From assembly GCF_000026185.1 (NCBI RefSeq), contig NC_010694.1:1364001-1428000 (forward strand): a stretch of DNA of 64,000 nucleotides, given 5' to 3'. The notes under the pieces are model-generated. The model was given only the letters and a program-made list of their open reading frames with translations. It was not told the origin of the DNA and did not search any database. This document shows positions 44,382 through 52,725 of the stretch, in pieces (the first letter of the stretch is position 1; every line of letters starts with the position of its first letter). The translations under genes were made by a program, and so were the position numbers. This DNA comes from Erwinia tasmaniensis Et1/99. Its GTDB lineage: Bacteria > Pseudomonadota > Gammaproteobacteria > Enterobacterales > Enterobacteriaceae.

Positions 44382-45416
44382 GTGGGATTGTCAGATAAAG
44401 ACGGCACGATAACGATTTTGGACATTGCGCGGGCGGCAGGGGTGTCTAAATCAACGGTCTCACTGGTGTTAAATAACAGCTCGCTGGTTAAGCCAGCAAC
44501 CGCTGAAAAAGTGAGAAAAGCCGCCGAAAATCTTAACTACGTTTACAACCGTAGTGCAGCCAGTCTCAGGCAGGGCACCAGCAACGTTGTCGCTATGGTC
44601 GTCAACGACCTGACAAACTCATTTTTTGTTGAGCTGTTGATTGGCGCCGAGCGACGGTTACTGGAGTCGGGGTTTATCACGCTGCTTTCCCATACCGGCG
44701 AAGATATTCAGCTACAGGAAAAGGTGCTGTCGTCAATGCGTGAGCAAAAGGCAACGGGTTTAATTCTTTGTCCTGCATTATATACACCGCCCACTTTGAC
44801 AAAGACGCTAAAAAGCTGGGGAATGCCTTTTGTAACCGTCATGCGCTCGTTAAATGATGATGAGTCGGATTATATTGGTTGCGATAATTACGCAGGCATT
44901 AAAATTGCAACCCAGCATCTGATCGATCTGGGACACCAGGATATTGCCTTTATTGGACGCAATAGAATTAACAGTGTCAGCGTGGTCAGGCAAGATGGCT
45001 ACGAGCACTGCCTGCGGCACAATGGGATAGCATTACATAAGCCCTGGGTGGTGGCCTGCAATATCAGTATGCAGGGCGGGAAAGATGCCATGCGCCAGCT
45101 GCTGGCTTCAAAGAAACGTCCAACCGCCGTCGTTTGTTATAACGACCTCATTGCCATGGGGGCGATCAGTGAAATTGGTCAACAAGGCCTGATACCCGGA
45201 AAAGATATTGCGGTTGTGGGAAGTGATGGCGTGGCAAACACTGCTTTCAGCAATCCACCGCTGACTACCGTGGCTTTACACAGTCATCAGGTTGGTGAAC
45301 TGGCCAGTCAGACGCTTTTAAGAAGAGTGAAAGATCCCGATGCCCCAGCCGTTAAACATCTTCTTAAACCTGAATTGATTATTCGTGAGTCATGTGGGTA
45401 TAAATTAAAAAAATGA
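44382..45416 (+). CDS. LacI-family transcriptional regulator
   Basis: 344 residues from GTG 44382 (MGLSDKDGTITILDIARAAG), with AGGGAG eight bases ahead; a TTG two codons earlier is too close to that site. N-terminal LacI helix-turn-helix and hinge (ILDIARAAGVSKSTVSLVLNN ... AAENLNYVYNRSAASL) and a periplasmic-binding-like effector domain (GCDNYAG, VVGSDGVANT). Divergent from the catabolic operon and next to the palindromic operator, it is most likely its substrate-responsive repressor. Confidence 0.93.
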   Translation: MGLSDKDGTITILDIARAAGVSKSTVSLVLNNSSLVKPATAEKVRKAAENLNYVYNRSAASLRQGTSNVVAMVVNDLTNSFFVELLIGAERRLLESGFITLLSHTGEDIQLQEKVLSSMREQKATGLILCPALYTPPTLTKTLKSWGMPFVTVMRSLNDDESDYIGCDNYAGIKIATQHLIDLGHQDIAFIGRNRINSVSVVRQDGYEHCLRHNGIALHKPWVVACNISMQGGKDAMRQLLASKKRPTAVVCYNDLIAMGAISEIGQQGLIPGKDIAVVGSDGVANTAFSNPPLTTVALHSHQVGELASQTLLRRVKDPDAPAVKHLLKPELIIRESCGYKLKK

Positions 45417-45474
45417 AGGTGATCCTGTAAGTATCCCAGTTCTAGTTCCCCACACTTTTTGATCATTCCGGCCT

Positions 45475-46063
45475 CTAAGCCTTCAGCCGGTATTCTTCCG
45501 GCGACAGGTTATTCAGGGATCCATGGGATTGCTCACTGTGATATTCATTCAGCCAGCGTTCCGTCGTTTCCCGTGCTTCATTCAGCGTTCTGAACAGGTA
45601 AATCCAATATTTCGGCCCGGTACGTTGGGTTAAACCGTTCGATAAACGCGTTCTGCGTTGGCTTACCCGGCGTGATAAATTCCAGCATCACATCGTGGCC
45701 TTCAGCCCATTGCGCCAGAGTCAGTGATATCAGCTCCGGCCCGTTATCCATCCGCATCTTCAACGGATATCCACGGTTTGCCACTATCCTGTCCAGCACC
45801 AGCACCAGCACCAGCACCAGCACCAGCACCAGCACGACGCGCTGCGCCGGGATATTCAGGTCAATTTCAATAGCCAGAGCCTCATGGTTAAAATCATGCA
45901 CCACGTCAAAGGTCCGAAAACCTCGCCCACAGACCAGCGCGTCGTGCATAAAATCGATGGACCCACTTTGGTTTAGCGCTTCCGGCGTTGCCAGCGGAGC
46001 CGGATTACGCACCGGCGGGCGTTGCTTACCCTTACGACGAAAATCTGATGAATGGGCAGTCAA
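45475..46063 (-). pseudogene. IS3-family transposase (OrfB) remnant with frameshift and expanded repeat
   Basis: Fragment of the DDE integrase domain: RMDNGPELISLTL carries the second Asp and FIERFNPTYRAEIL the Glu. The frame is broken after EILD by a short deletion; in the next frame the C-terminus continues FRTLNEARETTERWLNEY and ends HGSLNNLSPEEYRLKA with stop at 45475. The N-terminal third, with the first catalytic Asp, is truncated or diverged. A run of Val-Leu repeats (VLVLVL) sits where relatives have a single RVLDRI; it is encoded by the hexanucleotide repeat listed separately. Ends of the element and target duplication could not be located. Confidence 0.85.
45793..45834 (+). repeat. 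Seven tandem CCAGCA hexanucleotides inside the transposase remnant
   Basis: CCAGCA occurs seven times without interruption (42 bases). On the coding strand it reads TGCTGG and gives alternating Val-Leu. Being a multiple of three it does not shift the frame. Such repeats change length by slipped-strand mispairing. Confidence 0.95.
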
Positions 46064-46067
46064 ATGG

Positions 46068-46329
46068 GAAAATTATGACGCCTGATGGTAGCGACTTGCC
46101 AATGCTGACCGATCCGGTCATCGACTAGGTAAGTGAAGCGAATGCGCGTAAAAAGCGGTTAATGGACGAAGCATCACAAAAAACACCTGTTCTTCAGGAT
46201 GCAGTAGAACTGGATATAGCGACAGAAGAAAAGAAGGCTCAGAGTTTGGAATGGAAAAAATATAGGGTGCTTTTGAATCCAGTCGCTTCATCGTAAGCTC
46301 CTGATATAGAATGGCCAGTTATTCCTTGA
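46068..46329 (+). pseudogene. Phage tail fibre assembly protein (Tfa) pseudogene
   Basis: Rightward, in shifting frames, the sequence reads ENYDA, then a stop-ridden stretch, then RLMDEASQKTPVLQDAVELD and ATEEKKAQSLEWKKYRVLL, then a stop, then APDIEWPVIP. These are the conserved C-terminal pieces of Tfa/G-type tail fibre assembly chaperones of P2/Mu/lambda-like prophages. At least two in-frame stops and missing N-terminus make it a relic. It shows that a prophage or phage-derived island once occupied this site next to proL. Confidence 0.82.
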
Positions 46330-46370
46330 GTATATGATAGAGGGGTGTTCAGCACCCCAATAATTACCCA

Positions 46371-47480
46371 TTACAAATTTAATATTTTTATGGCTGTTGA
46401 AGCAATATCTTCTTTTGGAATTGTATTTATCAGTCTGCCTCTTTCTGAATAAAGGCTTTCACTTATATTATTTGTCTTTACACCCCACGCATGTTCATTA
46501 TTGTGGAGGTAATTTTTAATATCAAAGTTTTCTGGAAGGGCTTTGGAGTTGAAAAAATCCCACTTGAGCCATTGCGCATGCTCGTCCCAATAAAATAGTC
46601 CATACAGAGCAACGATTTTTTTGTTGAACGCGCCCGCTATGTGTAGGGCGGCAGTATCAACCGTAACAACCAGATCACTGTGCTTAATCACTGGGATAAC
46701 ATCAAGTATGGTTTCAGATTCGAATATCTTGACCCCTAAACCTCTGAGTGGCTCGAGAAGATCAAGATGACCAATAAGAACGATACAATGCTCATGATAG
46801 GCAGTCTTGATTTGCTCTATAAGGTAGCTCAGCTGTTCATAAGACATATCCCTCTCCCTTAAAGAAGCGAAGGGGTTTATAACGATAAACTTTTCATTTT
46901 CCTTGCGAAAAGAATCATAAAAGGTAATGGCTCTGGATTCTATCTCGTCATCAACAAAGGCGTCGTAGCTTAAATCAGCTCCGTGAATGTCGAAAACTTC
47001 CCTTAAAACGGCATCCATTTTCATAGTTATATGATTGTTGGGGTTGTTGTAGAAAATAGATTTATCGAACCCTCTGATATTCTCTTTATTGAACCCAACT
47101 AAATACCTTGCACCAGTCATCAGACTGAATAGAAAAGTCTTTACTTCCAACTGTTCGCGCATGTCGATAGCGATGTCATATTTATTCTTTCGTATTGCCA
47201 GGATATTTTTAATGAACTTCTTGGTATCCCTGCTCCAGACGTAGGTGTTTTTTACGTATGGGTTTTTTGAAATAAAATCTATACTGTCTTTTTGGGATAT
47301 GGTGCTAACTTCGTATCCGTGCTGATGTAGCACTCTAATCAAGGGAGTAGTAACGACCATATCGCCAATTCGGTCATAACGGAGTATCAAAACGGTCTTT
47401 ATTTTGCTTTTTTTTATTCTTTTTTTTATTCTTAAGCTGAACGCCAATGAAACACAACGTAGCTTTTTTCTTAAGTCCAT
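46371..47480 (-). CDS. Glycosyltransferase family 9 (heptosyltransferase-like)
   Basis: 369 residues from ATG 47480 (MDLRKKLRCVSLAFSL); an ATG four codons earlier is possible. The GT9 features are clear: VLILRYDRIGDMVVTTPLIRVLH near the N-terminus, IVINPFASLRERDMSYEQL in the middle, and the donor-binding LVVTVDTAALHIAGAFNKKIVALYG near residue 275. Enzymes of this family add heptose or related sugars to lipopolysaccharide core. Base composition is A+T-rich compared with flanking core genes, in line with acquisition. It follows the Tlde1-like gene by five bases, so the two are co-transcribed. Confidence 0.85.
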   Translation of the reverse strand: MDLRKKLRCVSLAFSLRIKKRIKKSKIKTVLILRYDRIGDMVVTTPLIRVLHQHGYEVSTISQKDSIDFISKNPYVKNTYVWSRDTKKFIKNILAIRKNKYDIAIDMREQLEVKTFLFSLMTGARYLVGFNKENIRGFDKSIFYNNPNNHITMKMDAVLREVFDIHGADLSYDAFVDDEIESRAITFYDSFRKENEKFIVINPFASLRERDMSYEQLSYLIEQIKTAYHEHCIVLIGHLDLLEPLRGLGVKIFESETILDVIPVIKHSDLVVTVDTAALHIAGAFNKKIVALYGLFYWDEHAQWLKWDFFNSKALPENFDIKNYLHNNEHAWGVKTNNISESLYSERGRLINTIPKEDIASTAIKILNL

Positions 47481-47485
47481 CATCA

Positions 47486-48271
47486 TCACCATCTGTATAT
47501 AACCAGCTTAAGGATACGTGAAATCAGCCAGGCGAGTAGTACCAATGAGGCGAGGGCAACACAAAGCGTTGCCGGGTCTTCTCCCCACTGATAATCACTG
47601 CCAATCAATCCCAATCCCCCTGAATCTAACTTAAAGAAAAGCCATGAGCCCAGAGAAAAAACGAGATTGTTGAGTGGAGCAATAAATTTTATAAGCAACA
47701 TAGCCACTACCAGATAGATGATGGCAAAGGTTGCTTTCATAAACAACGCATTTGGCATAATCAGCTCTCCCCAAGGCATCGACATATTCATAGGCCCACT
47801 GCATGGCCTTGGCACCTTGACTTTGTTGACGCGAAGTAATGCCTTTCTAATGTGTTCGAAATCACTGGCCCTGAAAAGGGTTATACCGCCCCAAGATTTG
47901 CCGCTGCCATCGGGGCGTACAGGATGTAGCCGAAACCCAGTACGTTTTGTGCCGTTTACGAACGTATAGTCGTTAATAGTTTGCGAATTAAAAAGTCCAA
48001 ACCATTGTGCGTGATTGATGTTATGAAGGAAGTCGAGAAATTGTCGCCGTGCCTGAGTGTAAACCCCGCCTTTTAAAGCATCCACGATCCAATAACGACC
48101 AACGGGTATAAAACCCTCATCAGCAAGGTATTCACAGTTTGGGTCATTGACATGAGTTGTGCGGCCACTTAGTACCGGAAAATTTCCGACACCGTATACC
48201 ATGAGGCTTCCTTTGCCACTTTTCCTCGCCTCATCATCGTAAACCATTCGCATTTTCAGCATGCGCTTCAT
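47486..48271 (-). CDS. Tlde1-like (DUF2778) protein with C-terminal membrane segments; catalytic Cys replaced
   Basis: 261 residues. The first 150 resemble the Tlde1/DUF2778 L,D-transpeptidase-like domain known from type VI secretion peptidoglycan effectors: FIPVGRYWIVD, WFGLFN, FRLHPVRPDG and SWGGITLF. In the family the last motif is S-x-G-C with Cys as nucleophile and the His upstream; here His116 and Ser126 are present but position 129 is Gly, not Cys. Two C-terminal membrane helices (about 177-198, 235-255) follow. It may be an inactive or altered enzyme, or a membrane-bound relative. It heads a two-gene transcript with the GT9 gene in the proL island. Confidence 0.7.
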   Translation of the reverse strand: MKRMLKMRMVYDDEARKSGKGSLMVYGVGNFPVLSGRTTHVNDPNCEYLADEGFIPVGRYWIVDALKGGVYTQARRQFLDFLHNINHAQWFGLFNSQTINDYTFVNGTKRTGFRLHPVRPDGSGKSWGGITLFRASDFEHIRKALLRVNKVKVPRPCSGPMNMSMPWGELIMPNALFMKATFAIIYLVVAMLLIKFIAPLNNLVFSLGSWLFFKLDSGGLGLIGSDYQWGEDPATLCVALASLVLLAWLISRILKLVIYRW

Positions 48272-48813
48272 TCACCTCTAACAAAATTAGCTGAATGTTA
48301 ACATATGCTTATGTTATCAGTGAAATGGATTTTTAATCAGGCTGGGTATCTGCACAGGGAAGGGCCAACATGGGCCTCTCGCATCAACAATGACCAGGCG
48401 TAAACCTTGCTCAGAGTAGTAAAGAGTGGTAATCAAAACCCAAAAATATATAACTAAATCAATTTGTTATATTGATAATGAAATCACACGTGCACTAACA
48501 AAAATAGCAATTCCTACATTAAAATCAGAGATCAATAGCCAGTAGCGTGAACGACTGCATCTCACACTGAAGTATACATCCCTGTTCAATCTTGTGAAGC
48601 GCGCGATTACAGACGCGGAGGAGGCGATGAATGAGATTATTCGAATCGAGGGTCAAAAAGATAGCAGTGCATCATAAAACAAAATGTCACGAAAAATCAG
48701 CAATATGGCAATTTCCATCCTCAACTGATGATCAATACCGCGATATCAACATGAAACGGGTGAGGTTTTACCATAGTTTTACCATCGTTTTACCATCGGC
48801 AAATCCAAGATAT
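48272..48813. other. Gap between island genes and proL
   Basis: A+T-rich, no gene I can support. A 66-codon rightward frame (48631-48831) runs through the proL terminator and is rejected. Contains the 11-bp-spaced TTTTACCAT repeats. Likely decayed island sequence. Confidence 0.5.
48766..48796 (+). repeat. Three TTTTACCAT direct repeats at 11-bp spacing
   Basis: TTTTACCAT occurs at 48766-48774, 48777-48785 and 48788-48796, one helical turn apart, 60-90 bp from the 3' end of proL. Repeats of this kind next to a tRNA 3' end recall integrase arm-binding sites, but no integrase gene remains. Confidence 0.7.
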
Positions 48814-48845
48814 AAAAAAACCAACCGCTAAGGGTTGGTTTTTAG
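48814..48845 (-). terminator. Rho-independent terminator of proL
   Basis: Leftward, AACCAACC-CTTAGC-GGTTGGTT is followed by a run of T (seven). The opposite side also has T-rich sequence, so it may stop transcription from both sides. Confidence 0.88.
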
Positions 48846-48855
48846 GGGATTTTTT

Positions 48856-48932
48856 TGGTCGGCACGAGAGGATTTGAACCTCCGACCCCCGACACCCCAT
48901 GACGGTGCGCTACCAAGCTGCGCTACGTGCCG
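48856..48932 (-). tRNA. proL: tRNA-Pro (anticodon GGG)
   Basis: 77 bases including the encoded CCA. Reads CGGCACGTAGCGCAGCTTGG at the 5' end; the acceptor stem CGGCACG pairs with CGTGCCG; anticodon loop CATGGGGTG gives GGG; T-arm GGTTCAAATCC. It is nearly identical to E. coli proL, which also neighbours yejM. A promoter lies upstream (separate entry). The 3' half borders the degraded island and is a common integration target. Confidence 0.97.
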
Positions 48933-48944
48933 ACAGATGTAGCT

Positions 48945-48972
48945 ATCTTACTCAACTGCATGTGAAATGCAA
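48945..48972 (-). promoter_or_regulatory. proL promoter
   Basis: Leftward, TTGCAT (48967-48972) and TAAGAT (48945-48950) are separated by 16 bases and lie about a dozen bases before the tRNA start, a typical sigma-70 arrangement. Confidence 0.6.
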
Positions 48973-49007
48973 GCCGCTAACGCGTTGACTGCGTTAGATT
49001 TGTACAG

Positions 49008-50759
49008 CTAATTTGCGATAAATCGTTTTTCGTCTGTCAATACCTGCAGCAGCAGCGCCAGTTGAGGTTTACGATCCTTCAGCAGATTGCCCTGCAAATC
49101 CCACGCGGAGTAGTTCCCGTTATTATCCAGCGCCAGCGTCTCTTCTGGCGTGGTGATCAGCAGCTGGTCAGTTCTGCTTGTCACCCAGTTACGGCGGCGT
49201 TGAGTGGCAAATAAATCTTCACCCTGCGAGTAGTCAGCCGCTGGAGTAGTAATATGCAGCAGGCGCTGCATCAGGGTGGTCATAATGTCCTGATGGTCGG
49301 TGAGTTTATTCACCGTCTGTGCCGGGGTCGCTGGCCAGTGCACCACCAGTGGCACCTGTAGCATAGCGCGATTGCCATTGTGACTATCACCATCCAGCAC
49401 CACCCCATGCTGCGCGGTGATCACCACCACGGTATTTGCCAGCAGGCCCTTTTGCTCCAGCGTATTGAGCACGTTCTGTATCTGCTCATCAACGTCAGCC
49501 GCAGCACGCTGATAGCGGCGGGCATCAGGTTGACGTGCCTTACCGTTAGCGTCGGATGTCGACAGTGACAGATAAGAGAACCAGGGAGCAGTCGGGTTAT
49601 TATGTCCGTTGAGCCACCGCTGCCATTGCAAAGTCGTTGCGGCATTAGACTGACCGTTGCTGCCCGCAGGCAGCGAGAAATCTGACAGCAAGGCCTGGCG
49701 ATAAAGCGGAGATGAAAAACCGTCGCTGGCAAACAGGCCAAACTGGTAGCCACGCTGTCCCAGCGCATTAATCAGCGCAGAAGGCGTGCGTGAAGACAGC
49801 ACGCCGTCCATATAGCTTGGCGAAATACCGTAAAAAAGACCGAACAGACCGTTATCATCGCTGGTTCCGGCACTGAAGTGCTGGCTGAAGCGGACGTTGT
49901 TTCCGGCAAATCGCGTCAGGTTGGGTAAGGTTTGCGTCATCGAGCTTTGATTCAGCCCATCAACCGTTATCACCAACAAATTGTTGCGCGTGGCATTATC
50001 GCTAAAGGTAATATCACTCAGCGGATAAGCCACCGACAGCGCCTCAGGGCTACCCTGCTGTACCAGACGGCGCTGGTATTCCTGCGCATCCAGCAGGCCG
50101 TGCTTCTCAAGAAAGCGCCGGGCCGTCATGGGGTAGGAGAGCGGCAGGTTAGAGCGCTGCATGGTAATCGGTCGGTAAAAGTTAGCATCCGCCCAGATAT
50201 ACATCAGATGGCTGGCAAAGAAGGCGCTGATAAACAGCCCGGCCAGCGGTTTGCCAAAGCTGCGGCGGTTCAGGCTGCGCAGCTTCTGCCAGCTCCAGGT
50301 GGCGAACAGCATCTCAACGAGAAAAATAACCGGCACGCTGATAAACATCAGCTGCCAGTCGCGCGCCATCTCGCTCGGATCGGGGTTAACCACCAGTTCC
50401 CATACCACCGGGTTAAGATGCAGGTGGAAACGGTCGAAGACCGCACTGTCGACCAGAATTAGGGTTAATCCTGTCGTGGCGATGATGGCCGACAGGAAGC
50501 GCAGCAGGCGTTGTGACATCACCACGAAGGTGAGAGGAAATATAATCAGCAGATAGGCGGCAAAGACGATAAAGCTGAAGTGTCCGATCCAGCTACTGAA
50601 GGAATAGATTCGTCCGGCCAGCGAAGCTGGCCAGTCTGAAATAAACAGGTAGCGACTACCGAGAATAACGGCAAAGATGATATTAAACAGGGCGAACCAG
50701 TGCCCCCAGCCGATCATCTGGGAGACTTTTTCACGGTAGCGCTGCTGGTTAGTTACCAT
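49008..50759 (-). CDS. yejM: Inner-membrane LPS-regulator YejM/PbgA (LapC)
   Basis: 583 residues. Five N-terminal membrane helices (within about 18-190) and a periplasmic sulfatase-like domain (NNLLVITVDGLNQSSM, VVVITAQHGVVLDGDSHNGNRAMLQVPLVVHWP) that has lost most metal ligands of true sulfatases. YejM senses periplasmic LPS and antagonises LapB/FtsH-driven degradation of LpxC, setting LPS synthesis; it is essential in E. coli. It lies 21 bases behind yejL, forming the leftward yejLM pair next to proL. Confidence 0.95.
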   Translation of the reverse strand: MVTNQQRYREKVSQMIGWGHWFALFNIIFAVILGSRYLFISDWPASLAGRIYSFSSWIGHFSFIVFAAYLLIIFPLTFVVMSQRLLRFLSAIIATTGLTLILVDSAVFDRFHLHLNPVVWELVVNPDPSEMARDWQLMFISVPVIFLVEMLFATWSWQKLRSLNRRSFGKPLAGLFISAFFASHLMYIWADANFYRPITMQRSNLPLSYPMTARRFLEKHGLLDAQEYQRRLVQQGSPEALSVAYPLSDITFSDNATRNNLLVITVDGLNQSSMTQTLPNLTRFAGNNVRFSQHFSAGTSDDNGLFGLFYGISPSYMDGVLSSRTPSALINALGQRGYQFGLFASDGFSSPLYRQALLSDFSLPAGSNGQSNAATTLQWQRWLNGHNNPTAPWFSYLSLSTSDANGKARQPDARRYQRAAADVDEQIQNVLNTLEQKGLLANTVVVITAQHGVVLDGDSHNGNRAMLQVPLVVHWPATPAQTVNKLTDHQDIMTTLMQRLLHITTPAADYSQGEDLFATQRRRNWVTSRTDQLLITTPEETLALDNNGNYSAWDLQGNLLKDRKPQLALLLQVLTDEKRFIAN

Positions 50760-50780
50760 AATGGAATCAGTATCATCTCA

Positions 50781-51008
50781 TCAGTGGGATGGGTCATCGC
50801 GCACCGAGGCCTGGAGAGCATCGGCAAACGAGCGCGCCATTGCCTGGCGTTGAGCCGGCGCAACGCTGGTGTTAAGTAAATTGGTCACCATATTTCCCAG
50901 AACCATCAGGGAAAGGTCGGTAGGGGTCTGGTTTTTTTCCAGGACCTGAACCATTTCTGCGAGGATCTTCTCCACGCGTTCGTTGCTGTAACGGGATGAT
51001 TGTGCCAT
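50781..51008 (-). CDS. yejL: Conserved protein YejL (UPF0352)
   Basis: 75 residues, the family length. Short all-helical protein ([42 protein letters not shown]) that forms a small dimer in known structures; function unknown. Co-transcribed with yejM and divergent from yejK, as in E. coli. Confidence 0.95.
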   Translation of the reverse strand: MAQSSRYSNERVEKILAEMVQVLEKNQTPTDLSLMVLGNMVTNLLNTSVAPAQRQAMARSFADALQASVRDDPSH

Positions 51009-51175
51009 AACGTCAATTTTACTAAGGTTTAAAAGGCGCTATCTTACCGTAAGAGCGCGCTTTTTTCTGCTTTTTTATCGTCATCAACCCCGAATGAATT
51101 GCGCACCGTTGTTGCAGTTGATCGTAAAGACGCACGGTGTTTGAATACGCGCCTGTGTCTAAAGGAGAGTTTACC

Positions 51176-52180
51176 ATGAGTCTGGATATCGATCAGATCG
51201 CCCTTCATCAGATGATTAAGCGCGACGAACAAACGCTGGAACTGGTGCTGCGCGACTCTTTGTTGCCATCTAACCCGACCGTCACGGCGATGATGGAAGA
51301 ACTGCATCGTGTGTACAGCGCCAAAAGCAAAGCCTATGGCCTGTTTAATGAAGAGAGTGAACTGGCCGATGCGTTGCGCAACTGCCGCAAAGGTGAGGAT
51401 GATTTCCTTGCTTTCAGCCGTGCTGCCAGCGCGCGTTTACGTGATGAGTTGGGAAAATACCCCTTCGCCGAGGGCGGGATCGTGCTGTTCGGCCACTATC
51501 GCTATCTGGCGGTTGAATATCTGCTGATTGCGGTATTAAGCAGTCAGAACAGCATGCGGGTTAATGAAGAACTGGATATCAGCAGCACGCATTATCTTGA
51601 TATCAATCATGCTGATATCGTTGCGCGTATCGATCTGACCGAATGGGAAACCCACCCCGACTCGACGCGCTATCTGACCTTCCTGCGCGGGCGGGTAGGG
51701 CGAAAAGTGGCCGATTTCTTTATGGATTTCCTCGGTGCCAGCGTGGGTCTGGACACCAAAGCGCAAAACCGTGGCCTGCTACAGGCGGTTGATGACTACT
51801 GTGCAGAAGCCAGCCTGGATAAAAATGAGCGGCAGAATTACCGTCAGCAGGTTTACAGCTACTGTAATGAGCAGCTGCAGGCGGGTGAAGAGATCGCGCT
51901 ACAGGATCTTTCAAACGAACTGGCTCCGCTCGGCGAGAAAACCTTCCAGGCGTTTACCCAGGATCAGGGCTATGAGCTGGAGGAGAGTTTCCCGGCAGAT
52001 CGCACGACGCTGCGCCAGCTGACGAAATTCGCCGGCAGCGGTGGCGGTCTGACGCTGAATTTTGACGCGATGCTGTTAGGCGAACGTATCTTCTGGGACC
52101 CGGCTACGGATACCTTAACCATCAAGGGAACTCCGCCAAATCTGCGCGACCAGTTACAGCGCCGCACCGGTGCGAAATAA
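51176..52180 (+). CDS. yejK: Nucleoid-associated protein YejK (NdpA)
   Basis: 334 residues from ATG 51176 ([19 protein letters not shown]), preceded by AAGGAGAG; an upstream extension to 51137 is not supported. The 37-kDa nucleoid-associated family member binds the nucleoid and has been reported to modulate gyrase and topoisomerase IV in E. coli. The family's C-terminal [32 protein letters not shown] is clear. Divergent from yejL; convergent with rplY across a shared terminator. Confidence 0.95.
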   Translation: MSLDIDQIALHQMIKRDEQTLELVLRDSLLPSNPTVTAMMEELHRVYSAKSKAYGLFNEESELADALRNCRKGEDDFLAFSRAASARLRDELGKYPFAEGGIVLFGHYRYLAVEYLLIAVLSSQNSMRVNEELDISSTHYLDINHADIVARIDLTEWETHPDSTRYLTFLRGRVGRKVADFFMDFLGASVGLDTKAQNRGLLQAVDDYCAEASLDKNERQNYRQQVYSYCNEQLQAGEEIALQDLSNELAPLGEKTFQAFTQDQGYELEESFPADRTTLRQLTKFAGSGGGLTLNFDAMLLGERIFWDPATDTLTIKGTPPNLRDQLQRRTGAK

Positions 52181-52259
52181 TGGACGTATAGAGCTGAACC
52201 TGACGCGCGGAATACGCCGCCGCCCGTGGCAAAATTTTGCCGTCGGGCGAGAACCGAAC

Positions 52260-52293
52260 GCAAAAAAAACGCCGCATTAAGCGGCGTTTTTTC
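52260..52293. terminator. Bidirectional terminator between yejK and rplY
   Basis: AACGCCGC-ATTAA-GCGGCGTT flanked by eight A on the left and six T on the right, so it can stop both convergent transcripts. Confidence 0.9.
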
Positions 52294-52314
52294 ACATCAG
52301 TAACGGTCGGGCGA

Positions 52315-52599
52315 TTAAGCGCGAACGAAGTCGATGTGGTGCAGTTTTGGCTTGAACGGGTGACGCTGTACAGCCTGAACTTTTACTTTGGTTTCTTTAC
52401 CATCTACAACCAGAGTCAGCACTTCGTCGTAAAAACCTGGCTTAGATTGCAGGTTCATTACGGAGTCGTGGTCCAGTTCGATAGCAACAGCCGCTTCGTT
52501 CCCGCCATAGATGATAGCCGGGAATTTGTTAGCTGTACGCAGGCGGCGGCTCGCACCCTTGCCCTGCTCTTTACGGGTTTCAACATTAATAGTGAACAT
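52315..52599 (-). CDS. rplY: 50S ribosomal protein L25
   Basis: 94 residues from ATG 52599 ([21 protein letters not shown]); the open frame reaches 52614 but homology and length of E. coli L25 start here. L25 binds 5S rRNA loop E; this is the short single-domain form of gammaproteobacteria. The leader (GAAGAGACTTAAA before ATG) is short of a canonical Shine-Dalgarno; in E. coli L25 represses its own mRNA. Alone in its transcript, convergent with yejK. Confidence 0.97.
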   Translation of the reverse strand: MFTINVETRKEQGKGASRRLRTANKFPAIIYGGNEAAVAIELDHDSVMNLQSKPGFYDEVLTLVVDGKETKVKVQAVQRHPFKPKLHHIDFVRA

Positions 52600-52725
52600 T
52601 TTAAGTCTCTTCAAGTTTTATTCCTGCTACAGGCGACCCAGCAGCAGGTGGTATTGTTCTGCTTTCGCATAGCAAAAGCGGGCGGCATTATAACGATGTT
52701 TGCTGCAGCGGGCAATGTATTAACG

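Noticed and set aside
45793..45834. CRISPR-like or satellite array
   Set aside because: Units are six bases without spacers; it is a simple tandem repeat inside a transposase gene. No CRISPR array was seen anywhere in the window.
48631..48831. 66-codon frame before proL
   Set aside because: Runs into the proL terminator; composition is noncoding-like.
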